This document shows positions 7,208-15,311 of a stretch of DNA of 30,253 nucleotides, piece by piece. This DNA comes from JBBCJT01 sp037190665 (GTDB lineage: Bacteria > Pseudomonadota > Alphaproteobacteria > Acetobacterales > Acetobacteraceae), in the NCBI GenBank assembly GCA_037190665.1, contig JBBCJT010000168.1, positions 1 through 30,253 of the forward strand, in the 5' to 3' direction. Position 1 is the first letter of the stretch. The number at the start of each line of letters is the position of its first letter. Both the position numbers and the translations under genes were made by a program. The notes below the pieces were generated by a model. That model was not told the DNA's origin and did not search any database. It saw nothing but the letters and a program-made list of their open reading frames with translations.

Positions 7208-7716
7208 CGCGTCCGCCGCAGCAGCAGCCGCACCGCGCCGGGATGGGCGGCGTGCGGTTGCGCCGCCGCCAGCACCAGCGGGCGCAGCTCGGCGAGGTTG
7301 AGCCAGACCGGCAGCTCCCGCCGTATCGTGCCGCGCGCGGAATTGCCTCCCGTCACCACCTCCACCACCCGCACGCGGTCCGCATAGGCGCGCGACAGGA
7401 AGGCGGCGAGGGCGTGGAAGGCGGACTGCACCGTGCGCCCGTGCAGGTCGATCGTGCGCGTCGCGGCGAGCCGGCCGGTGCGGAAGCGGTCCCAGGTCGC
7501 GTTGTCGAGGCCGGCGGGCTGGACGCTCACGATCAGCGGGCCGGTGCGCGCCGGGGATGGCCGGGCCGTGCGCGCGCGGGGAGGCTGCGGTCCCGGCGGC
7601 GCGGTGGCGGCGGGGGCTTCCGGCGGCAGGGCGGACGGCTTGCCGTCGCGGCGGCGCACATGGCGCATCGCCGCTTCCCACTCCGCCCGTTCCGCTTCCG
7701 TGATCCGCCGCGCCAC
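7204..7716 (-). CDS. Smr/MutS2-domain protein
   Basis: 170-aa protein. The N-terminal ~75 residues are basic then Pro/Ala-rich and probably disordered. The C-terminal Smr domain (~80-165) has TIDLHGRT, the strand-helix segment HALAAFLSRAYADRVRVVEVV, TGGNSARGTIRRELPVWL and the closing GAVRLLLRR. The usual TGKG loop is TGGN here. Smr domains are linked to DNA nicking in MutS2 and, in other proteins, to RNA cleavage on ribosomes; which applies here is open. The start is GTG 7716, since no in-frame ATG occurs before residue 17. It begins 10 bases after the preceding gene and overlaps the XRE gene. Confidence 0.9.
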   Translation of the reverse strand: MARRITEAERAEWEAAMRHVRRRDGKPSALPPEAPAATAPPGPQPPRARTARPSPARTGPLIVSVQPAGLDNATWDRFRTGRLAATRTIDLHGRTVQSAFHALAAFLSRAYADRVRVVEVVTGGNSARGTIRRELPVWLNLAELRPLVLAAAQPHAAHPGAVRLLLRRTR

Positions 7717-7726
7717 GCGGCCAGCA

Positions 7727-8131
7727 TCACCGTCGCGCGGCGGTGTTCAAGCGCCCGTTTGCGCCAAGGCTGCATCGCGTATCGAGCGACTCGGCCAGCG
7801 CGCGCGCCTCGTGTCCCAGCAGCACGAAGCCGAGCCAGCCGAAACCGGGATGGCGCAGCATCACCGCATGCGTGCCCGGCGTGCCCGTCTCCGAGACCTG
7901 CCAGGCCGGCGCGAAGGTCGCCGGCACGCGCGCCCCGGGCTCCAGCTCCGCCGGTACCCGCTCCGCGAGTTCGGCGCGGGCCGCGCCGAGCAGGGCGATC
8001 AGCCGGTCCAGTTCCGGGGCTTCCAGCGTGAAGCCGACGAGCTTGTGGTCGGCCCGGTCGAACGCGATGTGCAGCCCGCTCCCGTCCGGCGCGAGGTTCA
8101 GGCGGATGTCCGCTCTCCGCGGCGCGCTCAT
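7727..8131 (-). CDS. Hypothetical protein
   Basis: 134-aa soluble protein that I do not recognise. It opens MSAPRRADIRLNLAPDGSG, continues with alternating strands and a Leu/Ala-rich helix (ELDRLIALLGAARAELAERV), then HPGFGWLGFVLLGHEARALA. It has no signal peptide, membrane segment or catalytic motif. ATG 8131 has GGGAG about eight bases upstream. The codon pattern looks like real coding DNA, and it sits between a DUF3592-like gene (49 bases upstream) and the Smr gene (10 bases downstream) on the same strand. Confidence 0.72.
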   Translation of the reverse strand: MSAPRRADIRLNLAPDGSGLHIAFDRADHKLVGFTLEAPELDRLIALLGAARAELAERVPAELEPGARVPATFAPAWQVSETGTPGTHAVMLRHPGFGWLGFVLLGHEARALAESLDTRCSLGANGRLNTAARR

Positions 8132-8180
8132 GGGATCGCTCCCGCGCGGCGTGGCGAAAGGCAGGCGGCGCGAGGGCCGC

Positions 8181-8684
8181 TCAATCGCTGGTGAGATGGC
8201 CGATGACGGCAAAGAGGATCGCGAACGCGGCGACGATCGCGGTGCCGACGAACCATGCCCATGCCTGATCTGTCGCGCCGGGGCTGACCACGCTCACCGA
8301 CGGATCGGTGCGGTCGTAGTAGACGGTGACGCGCTTCGCCCGCGCCTGCTCCGCGGTGAAGATGGGATCCAGCATCTCGACCTTCGCCTCGTAGCGCTTG
8401 CCGCCCACCTCGTACTCCCAGCGTCCGGAATAGACCGGGTGCGGCGCGCTGGGCAGGTTGGTGTGCGGATCGGTGCCCTCGCGGATGGCGCGGTCCCGGT
8501 TGTAGGTCTGCCAGTCGGACCAGGACTGGTCCGAGGCCTGGATCGCGCCGCTCCGCCCGGGATCGAGGATGCGCGCCTGGACCGGCAGCAGCCGGCTGCG
8601 CAGCCCGCGCTCGCGGGACAGCAGCAGGATCGCCCGCCCGAGCATGACGAGGGCGACAATGCTGGCGACGATGGCGGCTTCCAT
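8181..8684 (-). CDS. DUF3592-like membrane protein
   Basis: 167 aa from ATG 8684. Two membrane segments frame an extracytoplasmic or cytoplasmic beta domain: IVASIVALVMLGRAILLL near the N-terminus and AWFVGTAIVAAFAILFAVI near the C-terminus. The middle has WEYEVGGKRYEAKVE and KRVTVYYDRTDPSVSVV, which is the DUF3592 layout (a Y-x-V-x-G-K-x-Y strand, then a V-x-Y-x-P-x-x-P-like strand before the last helix). The role is unknown. An ATG at 8711 would add nine residues. The ~215 bases between it and priA hold no gene or clear promoter that I can see. Confidence 0.75.
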   Translation of the reverse strand: MEAAIVASIVALVMLGRAILLLSRERGLRSRLLPVQARILDPGRSGAIQASDQSWSDWQTYNRDRAIREGTDPHTNLPSAPHPVYSGRWEYEVGGKRYEAKVEMLDPIFTAEQARAKRVTVYYDRTDPSVSVVSPGATDQAWAWFVGTAIVAAFAILFAVIGHLTSD

Positions 8685-8899
8685 GGCGGCCCCCCGCGGA
8701 CGGCCCGCCATGACCGGGGCGGGTGAGGGGGAGGTTCGCGCGGCGCGGGGCATCCCGCCAGATATTCCGCAACGGAACCGAACCCGGGCCGCAGCGCGCC
8801 TTTCGCAGCGTACCGCCCGCGGTGGTCAGCCTGAGAGTGTCATCGTGTCGGCACACGTCTCGACCTGCGCAAATGTCTGCTGCGAAGCCGGCCCCGCCG

Positions 8900-11062
8900 C
8901 TACAGGAAGGACACCGGATCCACGTCGATCTCGACGCGGACGCGCGATGAAAATTGCACCTTCGCCAGCCACGCCCGCAGCAGGGGCTGGACGGCGATCT
9001 CCCGCCGCGTGCGCAGCAGCAGCCGCCGGCGATGGCGGCCGCGCAGCAGGGCGAGCGGCGCCGGCGCCGGCCCCAGCGTCCATATGCCGTCGCCATGCGG
9101 CGCGGTGCGGCCAAGCTCGCGTGCCGCCGCGTCGGCGGCGGCGGCGTCCTCGGAGCTGACGATCAGCGCGGCGAGCCGGCCGTAGGGCGGCCAGTGGCCG
9201 GGGCGGCGGGCGGCGGCCTCGGCGGCGCGGACGCCCGCCAGATCGCCGCCGACCAGCGCCTGCAACACCGGATGCTCGGGGCTGAAGGGCTGCAGCAGCC
9301 CGCGGCCGGGCCGGTCCGCGCGGCCGGCGCGGCCGGCGACCTGGTGCAGGAGCTGGACGGTGCGTTCCGCCGCCCGCAGGTCGCCGCCGCCGAGGCCGAG
9401 ATCGGCATCGACCACGCCGACCAGTGTCAGGTCCGGGAAGTGCCAGCCCTTGGCGACGATCTGCGTGCCGATGATCAGGTCCACCTCCCGATCCGCGATG
9501 CGCTGCGCCGCGTCGGCAGCGATGGAGGGGCGCTCGACCGTGTCCGACGACATCACCAGCACGCGCGCGTCGGCGAACCGGTCGGCGGCTTCCTCCGTCA
9601 CGCGCTCCACGCCGGGGCCGACGGCGGCGAGCGTGCCTTCCGCCGCGCAGGCGGGGCAGGTCTGGGGGATCGGGATGGCGTGGCCGCAATGGTGGCATTG
9701 CAGCACCCGCCGCGCCCGGTGCTCGACCAGCCACGCCGTGCAGTTGGGGCATTGCAGCCGGTGGCCGCAGGCGCGGCACAGCGTGAGCGGCGCATAGCCG
9801 CGGCGGTTGAGGAACAGCATCGCCTGCTCCCCGGCCGCCAGCGTCTGCGTCACCGCCTCCACCAGCTTCGGCGCGAGGAAGCGGCCGCGCTCGGGCGGTT
9901 CGGCGCGCAGGTCGATGGCTTCCACGCGCGGCATGCCGGCGGCGCCGTGCCGCGTGGGCAGCGAAAGGTGCGCGTAGCGGCCGGCCTCCACGTTGGCCAT
10001 CGTCTCGAGGCTCGGTGTGGCGGAGACGAGCACGGCCGGCGCCTCGCAGAACCGCGCGCGCACCACGGCCATGTCGCGGGCGTGGTAGACCACGCCCTCC
10101 TCCTGCTTGAAGGCGGTCTCGTGCTCCTCGTCCACCACGACGAGGCCGAGATCGGTGAACGGCAGGAACAGCGCGGAGCGCGCGCCCACCACCACCCGCG
10201 CCGCCCCGTCCGCGATCGCGCGCCATGTCACGCGGCGGACCCGGCCGCCGAGGTCGGAATGCCATTGCGCGGGCGCGGTGCCGAAGCGGCGGCGGAACCG
10301 GTCGAGCCACTGCGCCGACAGCGCGATCTCCGGCAGCAGCACCAGTGCCTGCCGGCCCTGCCGCAGGCATTCGGCCACCGCCTCGAAATACACCTCGGTC
10401 TTGCCCGATCCGGTCACGCCGTCGAGCAGCGTCACCGCGAAGCGCCGCGCGGCCACGGCGGCTTTCAGCGCATCGGCCGCCGCGCGCTGCTCGCCGCTCA
10501 GCGCCGGGCCGGGATGGTCCGGGTCCGGCGTGTCGAAGGGCAGGCGTGCGGCGATGGCGGCGGGCGCGAGCAGTCCGGCATCGGCCATGCCGCGGACCAC
10601 TCCGGTGGACACGCCCGCCTCCCGCGCGAGGTCGGAGGTGGTCCAGGCGGTGCCGGCGGCGAGTGCATCGAGCACGCGCGCCCGGGTGGGCGTGATGCGC
10701 GCGCCTTCGGGCGGCGGGGCGGCGACCCAGCCGGCGGTGGGCGGCGGAGGGATGAAGGCGGCGGAGCGCAGCGCCATCGCCATCACCTCCCCGGGCGGGG
10801 ACAGCGTGTAGGCGGCGAGCCAGTCCACGAAGCGCCGCAGAGCCTCGCCCATCGGCGGCACGTCCAGCCGCGCGGCGACGGGCTTCAGCCGCGCATCGGG
10901 AACGGTCTTGTCGGGCGCGCCGTCCCACGCCACGCCCCACGCCTCGCGGCGGTTGAGCGTGACGGAGACCACGTCGCCCGGGGCGAGGGCAATCCCGTCC
11001 GGCACCGCGTAGTCGAGCGGGCCCGCGAACGGGTAGGGCAGCAGGACAGGTATCCGCCGCAT
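8900..11062 (-). CDS. priA: Primosomal protein N' (replication restart helicase PriA)
   Basis: Superfamily 2 3'-5' DNA helicase that recognises stalled forks and reloads the replisome. It is 720 aa from ATG 11062. In order: the N-terminal DNA-binding domain (RRIPVLLPYPFAGPLDYAVP), a winged-helix stretch at ~120-175, Walker A GVTGSGKTE at 215-223, Walker B VVVDEEHE near 308-315, and SATPSLET at 347-354. The zinc module has paired Cys at 429/432, 438/441, 456/459 and 469/472. The helicase C lobe (GTQIVAKGWHFPDLTLVGVV, HQVAGRAGRADRPG) and a C-terminal domain follow. All key residues are present. It is divergent from fsa across 60 bases. Confidence 0.97.
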   Translation of the reverse strand: MRRIPVLLPYPFAGPLDYAVPDGIALAPGDVVSVTLNRREAWGVAWDGAPDKTVPDARLKPVAARLDVPPMGEALRRFVDWLAAYTLSPPGEVMAMALRSAAFIPPPPTAGWVAAPPPEGARITPTRARVLDALAAGTAWTTSDLAREAGVSTGVVRGMADAGLLAPAAIAARLPFDTPDPDHPGPALSGEQRAAADALKAAVAARRFAVTLLDGVTGSGKTEVYFEAVAECLRQGRQALVLLPEIALSAQWLDRFRRRFGTAPAQWHSDLGGRVRRVTWRAIADGAARVVVGARSALFLPFTDLGLVVVDEEHETAFKQEEGVVYHARDMAVVRARFCEAPAVLVSATPSLETMANVEAGRYAHLSLPTRHGAAGMPRVEAIDLRAEPPERGRFLAPKLVEAVTQTLAAGEQAMLFLNRRGYAPLTLCRACGHRLQCPNCTAWLVEHRARRVLQCHHCGHAIPIPQTCPACAAEGTLAAVGPGVERVTEEAADRFADARVLVMSSDTVERPSIAADAAQRIADREVDLIIGTQIVAKGWHFPDLTLVGVVDADLGLGGGDLRAAERTVQLLHQVAGRAGRADRPGRGLLQPFSPEHPVLQALVGGDLAGVRAAEAAARRPGHWPPYGRLAALIVSSEDAAAADAAARELGRTAPHGDGIWTLGPAPAPLALLRGRHRRRLLLRTRREIAVQPLLRAWLAKVQFSSRVRVEIDVDPVSFL

Positions 11063-11122
11063 GATGTTCGTGCCGGCGCGAAGCTTGCCGTATGGTGTGC
11101 GCGATTCGTTCAGGATGCGCCG

Positions 11123-11779
11123 ATGAAGTTCTTCGTGGATACCGCCGACACGGCCGAGATCAAGGCGCTCGCCGCCACCGGCCTGCTCGACGGTGTCACC
11201 ACCAATCCGTCGCTGATCGCGAAGTCCGGGCGCAACTTCCTCGAGGTGATCGCGGAGATTTGCGCCCTCGTCCCCGGCCCCGTCTCGGCCGAGGTGGTCG
11301 CCACCGAATGGCAGGCGATGGTGAAGGAAGGCCGCCGGCTGCGCGACATCGCGGGCAACGTGGCGGTGAAGCTGCCGCTGACGCCGGACGGGCTGCGCGC
11401 CTGCAAGGAACTGTCGGACGACGGCATCCACGTGAACGTCACGCTCTGCTTTTCCGCCGCGCAGGCGCTGCTGGCCGCGAAGGCAGGGGCGACTTTTGTC
11501 TCCCCCTTTGTGGGGCGGCTCGACGATATCGGCCAGGACGGCATGGGGCTGATCGCGGACATCGTGCAGATCTACCGCAATTACGAGTCCCTGAAGACCG
11601 AGGTGCTGGTCGCCTCCGTCCGCCATCCTGGCCACGTGGTGCAGGCGGCGAAGCTGGGCGCGCATGTCGCGACCGTGCCGCCCGCGGTGCTGCGCCAACT
11701 TTTTGCCCATCCTCTGACCGATAAGGGGCTGGCGGCGTTTCTCGCCGACTGGGCAAAGACAGGGCAGACGATCACATGA
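11123..11779 (+). CDS. fsa: Fructose-6-phosphate aldolase / TalC-type transaldolase
   Basis: 218-aa class I aldolase of the small transaldolase family. Motifs: KFFVDTADTAEIK at the start, LLDGVTTNPSLIAKSG, the Schiff-base Lys K83 in NVAVKLPLT, and VNVTLCFSAAQALLAAKAGA then SPFVGRLDDIGQDG. It may act as a fructose-6-phosphate aldolase or as a transaldolase in the pentose phosphate pathway; the sequence alone does not separate these. AGGA lies 12 bases before ATG 11123. The stop overlaps the next start by four bases (ATGA), making it the first gene of an fsa-DUF484-xerC operon divergent from priA. Confidence 0.93.
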   Translation: MKFFVDTADTAEIKALAATGLLDGVTTNPSLIAKSGRNFLEVIAEICALVPGPVSAEVVATEWQAMVKEGRRLRDIAGNVAVKLPLTPDGLRACKELSDDGIHVNVTLCFSAAQALLAAKAGATFVSPFVGRLDDIGQDGMGLIADIVQIYRNYESLKTEVLVASVRHPGHVVQAAKLGAHVATVPPAVLRQLFAHPLTDKGLAAFLADWAKTGQTIT

Positions 11780-12396
11780 GCGAAGCGCGCAGCAGCGAAG
11801 ACCGGGCGCAGTCCGTCGCGTCCTTCCTGCGCGCGCATCCGAATTTCCTCGCCGACAGGCCGGACCTCTACCGCACGTTGACCCCGCCGCGTCGCGTTCA
11901 CGGCGAGGTGCTGGCGGATCACATGGCGGCGATGATCGCCGCCGAGCGCGCCCACGCCACGGCGATGGCCACCCGCGCGGACGACGTGCTGGCGGCCGGC
12001 CGTGCGGCGGCGGGCCTCGCGCAGCGGGTGCAGGCGGCGGTCCTCGCGCTGATCCGCGCGCGGGATCCGGCCGAATGCGTCGCCGCCGAGTTCCCCGCCC
12101 TGCTCGCGGTCGATTCCGCCACGCTTCGCATCGAGGGCGAGGGCATCCCGCGCGGCGGCGTGGCCATGCTGCTGGGCAAGAAGGACGCGGTGGTGCGCGC
12201 CGGGCCGGAGGATGCGGGGATGCTGCACGGCGAGGCCTCGGGCCTCGCCCGGGTTGATGCGCTGGTGCGCGTGCCGGGCGACCCGCCGATGCTGCTGTGC
12301 CTCGCCGCACGGGAGGAAGGCGCGCTCGATCCCGCGCAGGGCAGTGCGGCGCTGATCTTCCTCGGCCGCGCCGTGGCCGCCGCGCTGGGGCGGTGA
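11776..12396 (+). CDS. DUF484 family protein
   Basis: 206-aa soluble protein. The N-terminal segment SVASFLRAHPNFLADRPDLY is the family hallmark, a short helical unit. A helical region (HMAAMIAAERAHATAMATRA) follows, then a GAF-like domain with LLAVDSATLRIEGEG and a closing helix (SAALIFLGRAVAAAL). Its function is not established. DUF484 genes commonly lie just before xerC in proteobacteria, as here. It is joined on both sides by four-base overlaps, ATGA with fsa and GTGA with xerC. Confidence 0.9.
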   Translation: MSEARSSEDRAQSVASFLRAHPNFLADRPDLYRTLTPPRRVHGEVLADHMAAMIAAERAHATAMATRADDVLAAGRAAAGLAQRVQAAVLALIRARDPAECVAAEFPALLAVDSATLRIEGEGIPRGGVAMLLGKKDAVVRAGPEDAGMLHGEASGLARVDALVRVPGDPPMLLCLAAREEGALDPAQGSAALIFLGRAVAAALGR

Positions 12397-13292
12397 CGGC
12401 CGAGGAGGCGCGACGCGGCTTCCTCGACGCGCTGGCGCAGCAGCGCCGCGCCTCGCCGCTGACGGTGCAGGCCTACGGGCGCGACCTCGCCGCTTTCCTC
12501 GGCTTCCTCACGCGGCATCTGGGCGCGGAGCCGGACCTTGCCACGCTCGGCGGGCTGACGGCGGCGGATGTGCGCGCCTGGCTGGCGCATGAAGCCGCGG
12601 AGGGACTCGGCAATGCCTCGCGCGCGCGGCGGCTGTCCGCGGTGCGGTCCTTCTTCCGCCATCTCGGCCGGCGGCACGGCGTGACCAACGCGGCGATCGG
12701 CACGGTGGCCACACCCCGCGTGCGCGCGCCGGTACCGAAAGCGCTGAGCCGCGATCAGGCTCTGGCGGCGGCGGCCGAGACGGGGGAGGTGGAGAACGCT
12801 CCCTGGCTCGCCGTCCGCGATACCGCGCTGTTCACCCTGCTGTATGGCTGCGGCCTGCGCATCGCCGAGGCGCTGGCGCTGGACGTGGCCCAGGCGCCGC
12901 GCGGCGGCGTGCTGCGCGTGGTCGGCAAGGGCGGCAAGGAACGCGTGGTGCCGGTGCTGCCGGCGGTGGAGCAGGCGGTGGCGGCATGGCTCGCGGTGCG
13001 GCCGGGCGGCGCGGACCCGGCGCTGTTCGTCGGCGCGCGGGGCGGGCGGCTGAACGCGGCGGTCGCGCAGCGGGCGCTGCGGGCGTATCGCCGGCTCGCG
13101 GGCCTGCCGGAGCACGCGACGCCGCATGCGCTGCGGCATTCGTTCGCGACGCATCTGCTCGCGGGCGGGGCTGACCTGCGCGCGATCCAGGCGCTGCTGG
13201 GCCACGCCAGCCTGTCCACCACGCAGCGCTACACGGCGGTGGACGAGGCGAAGCTGCTTGAGGTGTGGACGAGGGCGCATCCGCGGGCGTGA
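12393..13292 (+). CDS. xerC: Tyrosine recombinase XerC
   Basis: Site-specific recombinase that, with XerD, resolves chromosome dimers at dif near the division septum. It is 299 aa from GTG 12393, which overlaps the DUF484 stop. The N-terminal SAM-like core-binding domain spans ~1-100 (ASPLTVQAYGRDLAAFLGFL). The catalytic domain holds all six expected residues: R156 (YGCGLRIAEAL), K179 (VGKGGKERVVPV), H245 and R248 (HALRHSFATHLL), H271 (LLGHASLSTTQRY) and Y280. Location in the conserved DUF484-xerC pair favours XerC over XerD or a mobile-element integrase. Confidence 0.94.
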   Translation: MTAEEARRGFLDALAQQRRASPLTVQAYGRDLAAFLGFLTRHLGAEPDLATLGGLTAADVRAWLAHEAAEGLGNASRARRLSAVRSFFRHLGRRHGVTNAAIGTVATPRVRAPVPKALSRDQALAAAAETGEVENAPWLAVRDTALFTLLYGCGLRIAEALALDVAQAPRGGVLRVVGKGGKERVVPVLPAVEQAVAAWLAVRPGGADPALFVGARGGRLNAAVAQRALRAYRRLAGLPEHATPHALRHSFATHLLAGGADLRAIQALLGHASLSTTQRYTAVDEAKLLEVWTRAHPRA

Positions 13293-13370
13293 GGGCGCGG
13301 GGGGGCCGGCACATCATCTGGTGAGCGGTGCTGCGTTCCGGCTGAGGGCAAGAAACCCTCGTGCAAGGCC

Positions 13371-13395
13371 CCCTCTCCCACCGAGCGGGAGAGGG
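13371..13395. repeat. REP-like palindrome, copy 2
   Basis: CCCTCTCCC (13371-13379) and GGGAGAGGG (13387-13395) form a 9-bp perfect stem with a 7-base loop, in the gap between the convergent xerC and host-attachment genes. A smaller hairpin, GAGGG/CCCTC, lies just upstream (13344-13360). Confidence 0.75.
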
Positions 13396-13433
13396 AGAAC
13401 AAGCCCTCCGCTTCCGGGATGAAGCTGCTCGCC

Positions 13434-13928
13434 TCAGAGCCCGCGGCGAAGCGTGTCCAGACGCTCGAACAACACGGGCGTGGGCAGTTGGGTGATGTCC
13501 GCGGCCTCCTCACCATGGATCAGCCCGGCGAGGTCGTTCGGCATGTTCTCGCGCAGCCTGTGCAGCACCTGCGCCGGGGCGGCGACATACAGCGCCGAGA
13601 TCTCGCTGCCGCGGAAGGCGGTGACGAGATCGGCCGCCAGTTCCTTGAGGAAGTCGCGCTGCGCCTGGCCCTTCGGCGTCGCGTCGGCGTCTTCCGGATC
13701 GATGCCGCTGCGCTGGGTCGCGTTGGCGGCGGAAAAGGTGCGGCCCGGGCGGTCCTCGCCGAGTTCGGCGCTGGTGCGCCGCGCGTCCGGCGCGTCCCAG
13801 GCCCGGTGGCGGTCGTAGCCGGGCGTGCCGATGCGCCGGTGCCAGGCACTGGCGCGGCTGGCGTTGGCGATGACGAACCAGGGGCGCGGTCCGGACTGGG
13901 CCGGCGAGGGGTCGGTCTGCGCGGGCAT
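13434..13928 (-). CDS. Host attachment protein-like (baeRF family)
   Basis: 164-aa soluble protein of the family annotated as required for attachment to host cells. It shows WFVIANASRASAWHRR (first strand), DRPGRTFSAAN, the long helix AQRDFLKELAADLVTAF, then ALYVAAPAQVLHRLRENMP and the closing PTPVLFERLDTLRRGL. The fold resembles release-factor/eRF1-type nucleic-acid-associated domains; the attachment name comes from early Rhizobiales reports and should not be taken as a function. AGGAG seven bases before ATG 13928 supports the start. It follows the SdhAF4 gene by 40 bases on the same strand. Confidence 0.85.
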   Translation of the reverse strand: MPAQTDPSPAQSGPRPWFVIANASRASAWHRRIGTPGYDRHRAWDAPDARRTSAELGEDRPGRTFSAANATQRSGIDPEDADATPKGQAQRDFLKELAADLVTAFRGSEISALYVAAPAQVLHRLRENMPNDLAGLIHGEEAADITQLPTPVLFERLDTLRRGL

Positions 13929-13968
13929 GCAGGTCTCCTGGCAGAGGGGGGACAGGGCTCGGCGACGA

Positions 13969-14121
13969 TCAGAAATCGGTGCAGCGGCCCTTCTGTTCCC
14001 AGTCGCCGAAGCGCGTCGGCTCCGGTCCCTTCGGGCCGCCGATCTCCACCGGCTTGCCGACGGCGGGGGCGGGCGTGTCGGCGGGCTGGGGCTTCGCCTC
14101 GGTCTTCGTCTCGTCGCTCAT
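13969..14121 (-). CDS. Succinate dehydrogenase assembly factor 4 (DUF1674)
   Basis: 50-aa protein. After a charged, Pro/Ala-rich N-terminus it ends with the diagnostic EIGGPKGPEPTRFGDWEQKG followed by RCTDF, which is the SdhAF4 signature (consensus GPEPTRYGDWE.KGR..DF). The family binds flavinylated SdhA, limits its autoxidation and helps it join SdhB. No sdh genes are in the window, which is usual for this small gene. It is divergent from htpX across 48 bases. Confidence 0.92.
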   Translation of the reverse strand: MSDETKTEAKPQPADTPAPAVGKPVEIGGPKGPEPTRFGDWEQKGRCTDF

Positions 14122-14169
14122 GGAGCAGATGTGGTGCACGGGGCGGTGCAGGTCCATATCCTGCGTGCC

Positions 14170-15108
14170 ATGAACATCGTCCGCACCGCGATCCTGCTCG
14201 CCGGCCTCACCGCGCTGTTCGGGGCGGTCGGCTACGCCATCTCCGGCGAGGGCGGCATGCTCATCGCGCTGGCGCTGGCCGCCGCGATGAACCTGTTCGC
14301 ATGGTGGAACTCCGGCCGGATGGTGCTGCGCATGCACAACGCGCAGCAGATCGGCCCGCAGGACGCACCGCGGCTGTTCGCCATGGTGCAGGCCCTGTCC
14401 CAGCGCGCCGGGCTGCCGATGCCGGCCCTGTACGTGATCCACGAGGACCAGCCCAACGCGTTCGCGACCGGCCGCAACCCGGCGAACGCGGCGGTGGCGG
14501 TGAACACCGGCCTGCTCGACCGGCTGAGCGAGGAGGAGGTGGCGGGCGTGATCGCGCACGAACTCGCGCACATCAAGAACCGCGACACGCTGACGATGAC
14601 GATCACGGCCACGCTCGCGGGCGCGATCTCGATGCTGGCGCAGATCGCGCAGTTCGGCGCGCTGTTCGGCGGCCGCGGCGAGAACCGGCCGAACCCGATC
14701 GTGCTGATCCTGACGATCATCCTCGCGCCGCTCGCGGCGATGCTGGTGCAGATGGCGATCAGCCGCACGCGCGAATACGCGGCCGACCGGCTGGGGGCGG
14801 AGATCGCGGGCGACCCGCAGGGCCTCGCGGGCGCGCTGCAGAAGCTGGAGAATTTCGCCCGGCGCATCCCGAACGAGACGGCGGAGGCGGCCCCCGCCAC
14901 CGCGCACATGTTCATCGTGAACCCGCTGAACGGGCGCGGCTTCGACAACTGGTTCGCCACCCACCCCAGCACGGCGAACCGCATCGCCGCGCTGATGCAG
15001 ATGGCGCACGGCAGCGGCGGCGATTCGCCGTGGACGCGGCCGGGGGCAGCGGCGCCGAGGCCGCAGCCGCAACCGCAGCAGGGCGGGTTCCGCAATCCCT
15101 GGGGCTGA
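14170..15108 (+). CDS. htpX: Membrane metalloprotease HtpX
   Basis: Zinc protease of the inner membrane (M48B) that degrades misfolded membrane proteins alongside FtsH. It is 312 aa. Two N-terminal membrane helices (~5-23 and ~30-46) precede the catalytic motif HELAH (H130, E131, H134), and the third zinc ligand is E202 in RTREYAADR. Two further hydrophobic segments (TATLAGAISMLAQIA, then IVLILTIILAPLAAMLVQMA) lie between them. The C-terminal tail is Gly/Pro/Gln-rich. FATHPSTANRIAAL is typical of the family. I see no clear heat-shock promoter in the 48-base upstream gap. Confidence 0.95.
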   Translation: MNIVRTAILLAGLTALFGAVGYAISGEGGMLIALALAAAMNLFAWWNSGRMVLRMHNAQQIGPQDAPRLFAMVQALSQRAGLPMPALYVIHEDQPNAFATGRNPANAAVAVNTGLLDRLSEEEVAGVIAHELAHIKNRDTLTMTITATLAGAISMLAQIAQFGALFGGRGENRPNPIVLILTIILAPLAAMLVQMAISRTREYAADRLGAEIAGDPQGLAGALQKLENFARRIPNETAEAAPATAHMFIVNPLNGRGFDNWFATHPSTANRIAALMQMAHGSGGDSPWTRPGAAAPRPQPQPQQGGFRNPWG

Positions 15109-15171
15109 ACGCCGCATTATCCGGGGGACGGCTTCGCCTTCAGCCGAGGGTAAGGCTCGTCATGGCACGTC

Positions 15172-15196
15172 CCCTCTCCCGCCCGGCGGGAGAGGG
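15172..15196. repeat. REP-like palindrome, copy 3
   Basis: CCCTCTCCCGC (15172-15182) and GCGGGAGAGGG (15186-15196) give an 11-bp perfect stem with a 3-base loop. It is one of two copies in the 203-base gap between convergent htpX and ftsK. Confidence 0.8.
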
Positions 15197-15264
15197 ACAG
15201 GATGAGGGCGATTGGGCAGAGGCAAACCGTTGCCGTGGTGCTGAGGGAAGCACCCTCACCCCGG

Positions 15265-15288
15265 CCCTCTCCCGCACGCGGGAGAGGG
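15265..15288. repeat. REP-like palindrome, copy 4
   Basis: The same 11-base arms as copy 3, at 15265-15275 and 15278-15288, with a 2-base centre. It is preceded by CACCCTCACCCCGG, an extended shoulder whose reverse complement also follows the copy at 24.60 kb. It ends 24 bases before the ftsK stop. Confidence 0.8.
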
Positions 15289-15311
15289 AGAAGGTGCGGC
15301 AAGGTCCCCGG

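Noticed and set aside
12393..13292. XerC-like gene as a phage or integron integrase
   Set aside because: It is translationally coupled to DUF484 in a conserved housekeeping order and has no att-like repeats or cargo.
14122..14169. Heat-shock (sigma-32) promoter before htpX
   Set aside because: A CCATAT-like -10 fragment is present but no CTTGAA-type -35 at suitable spacing.
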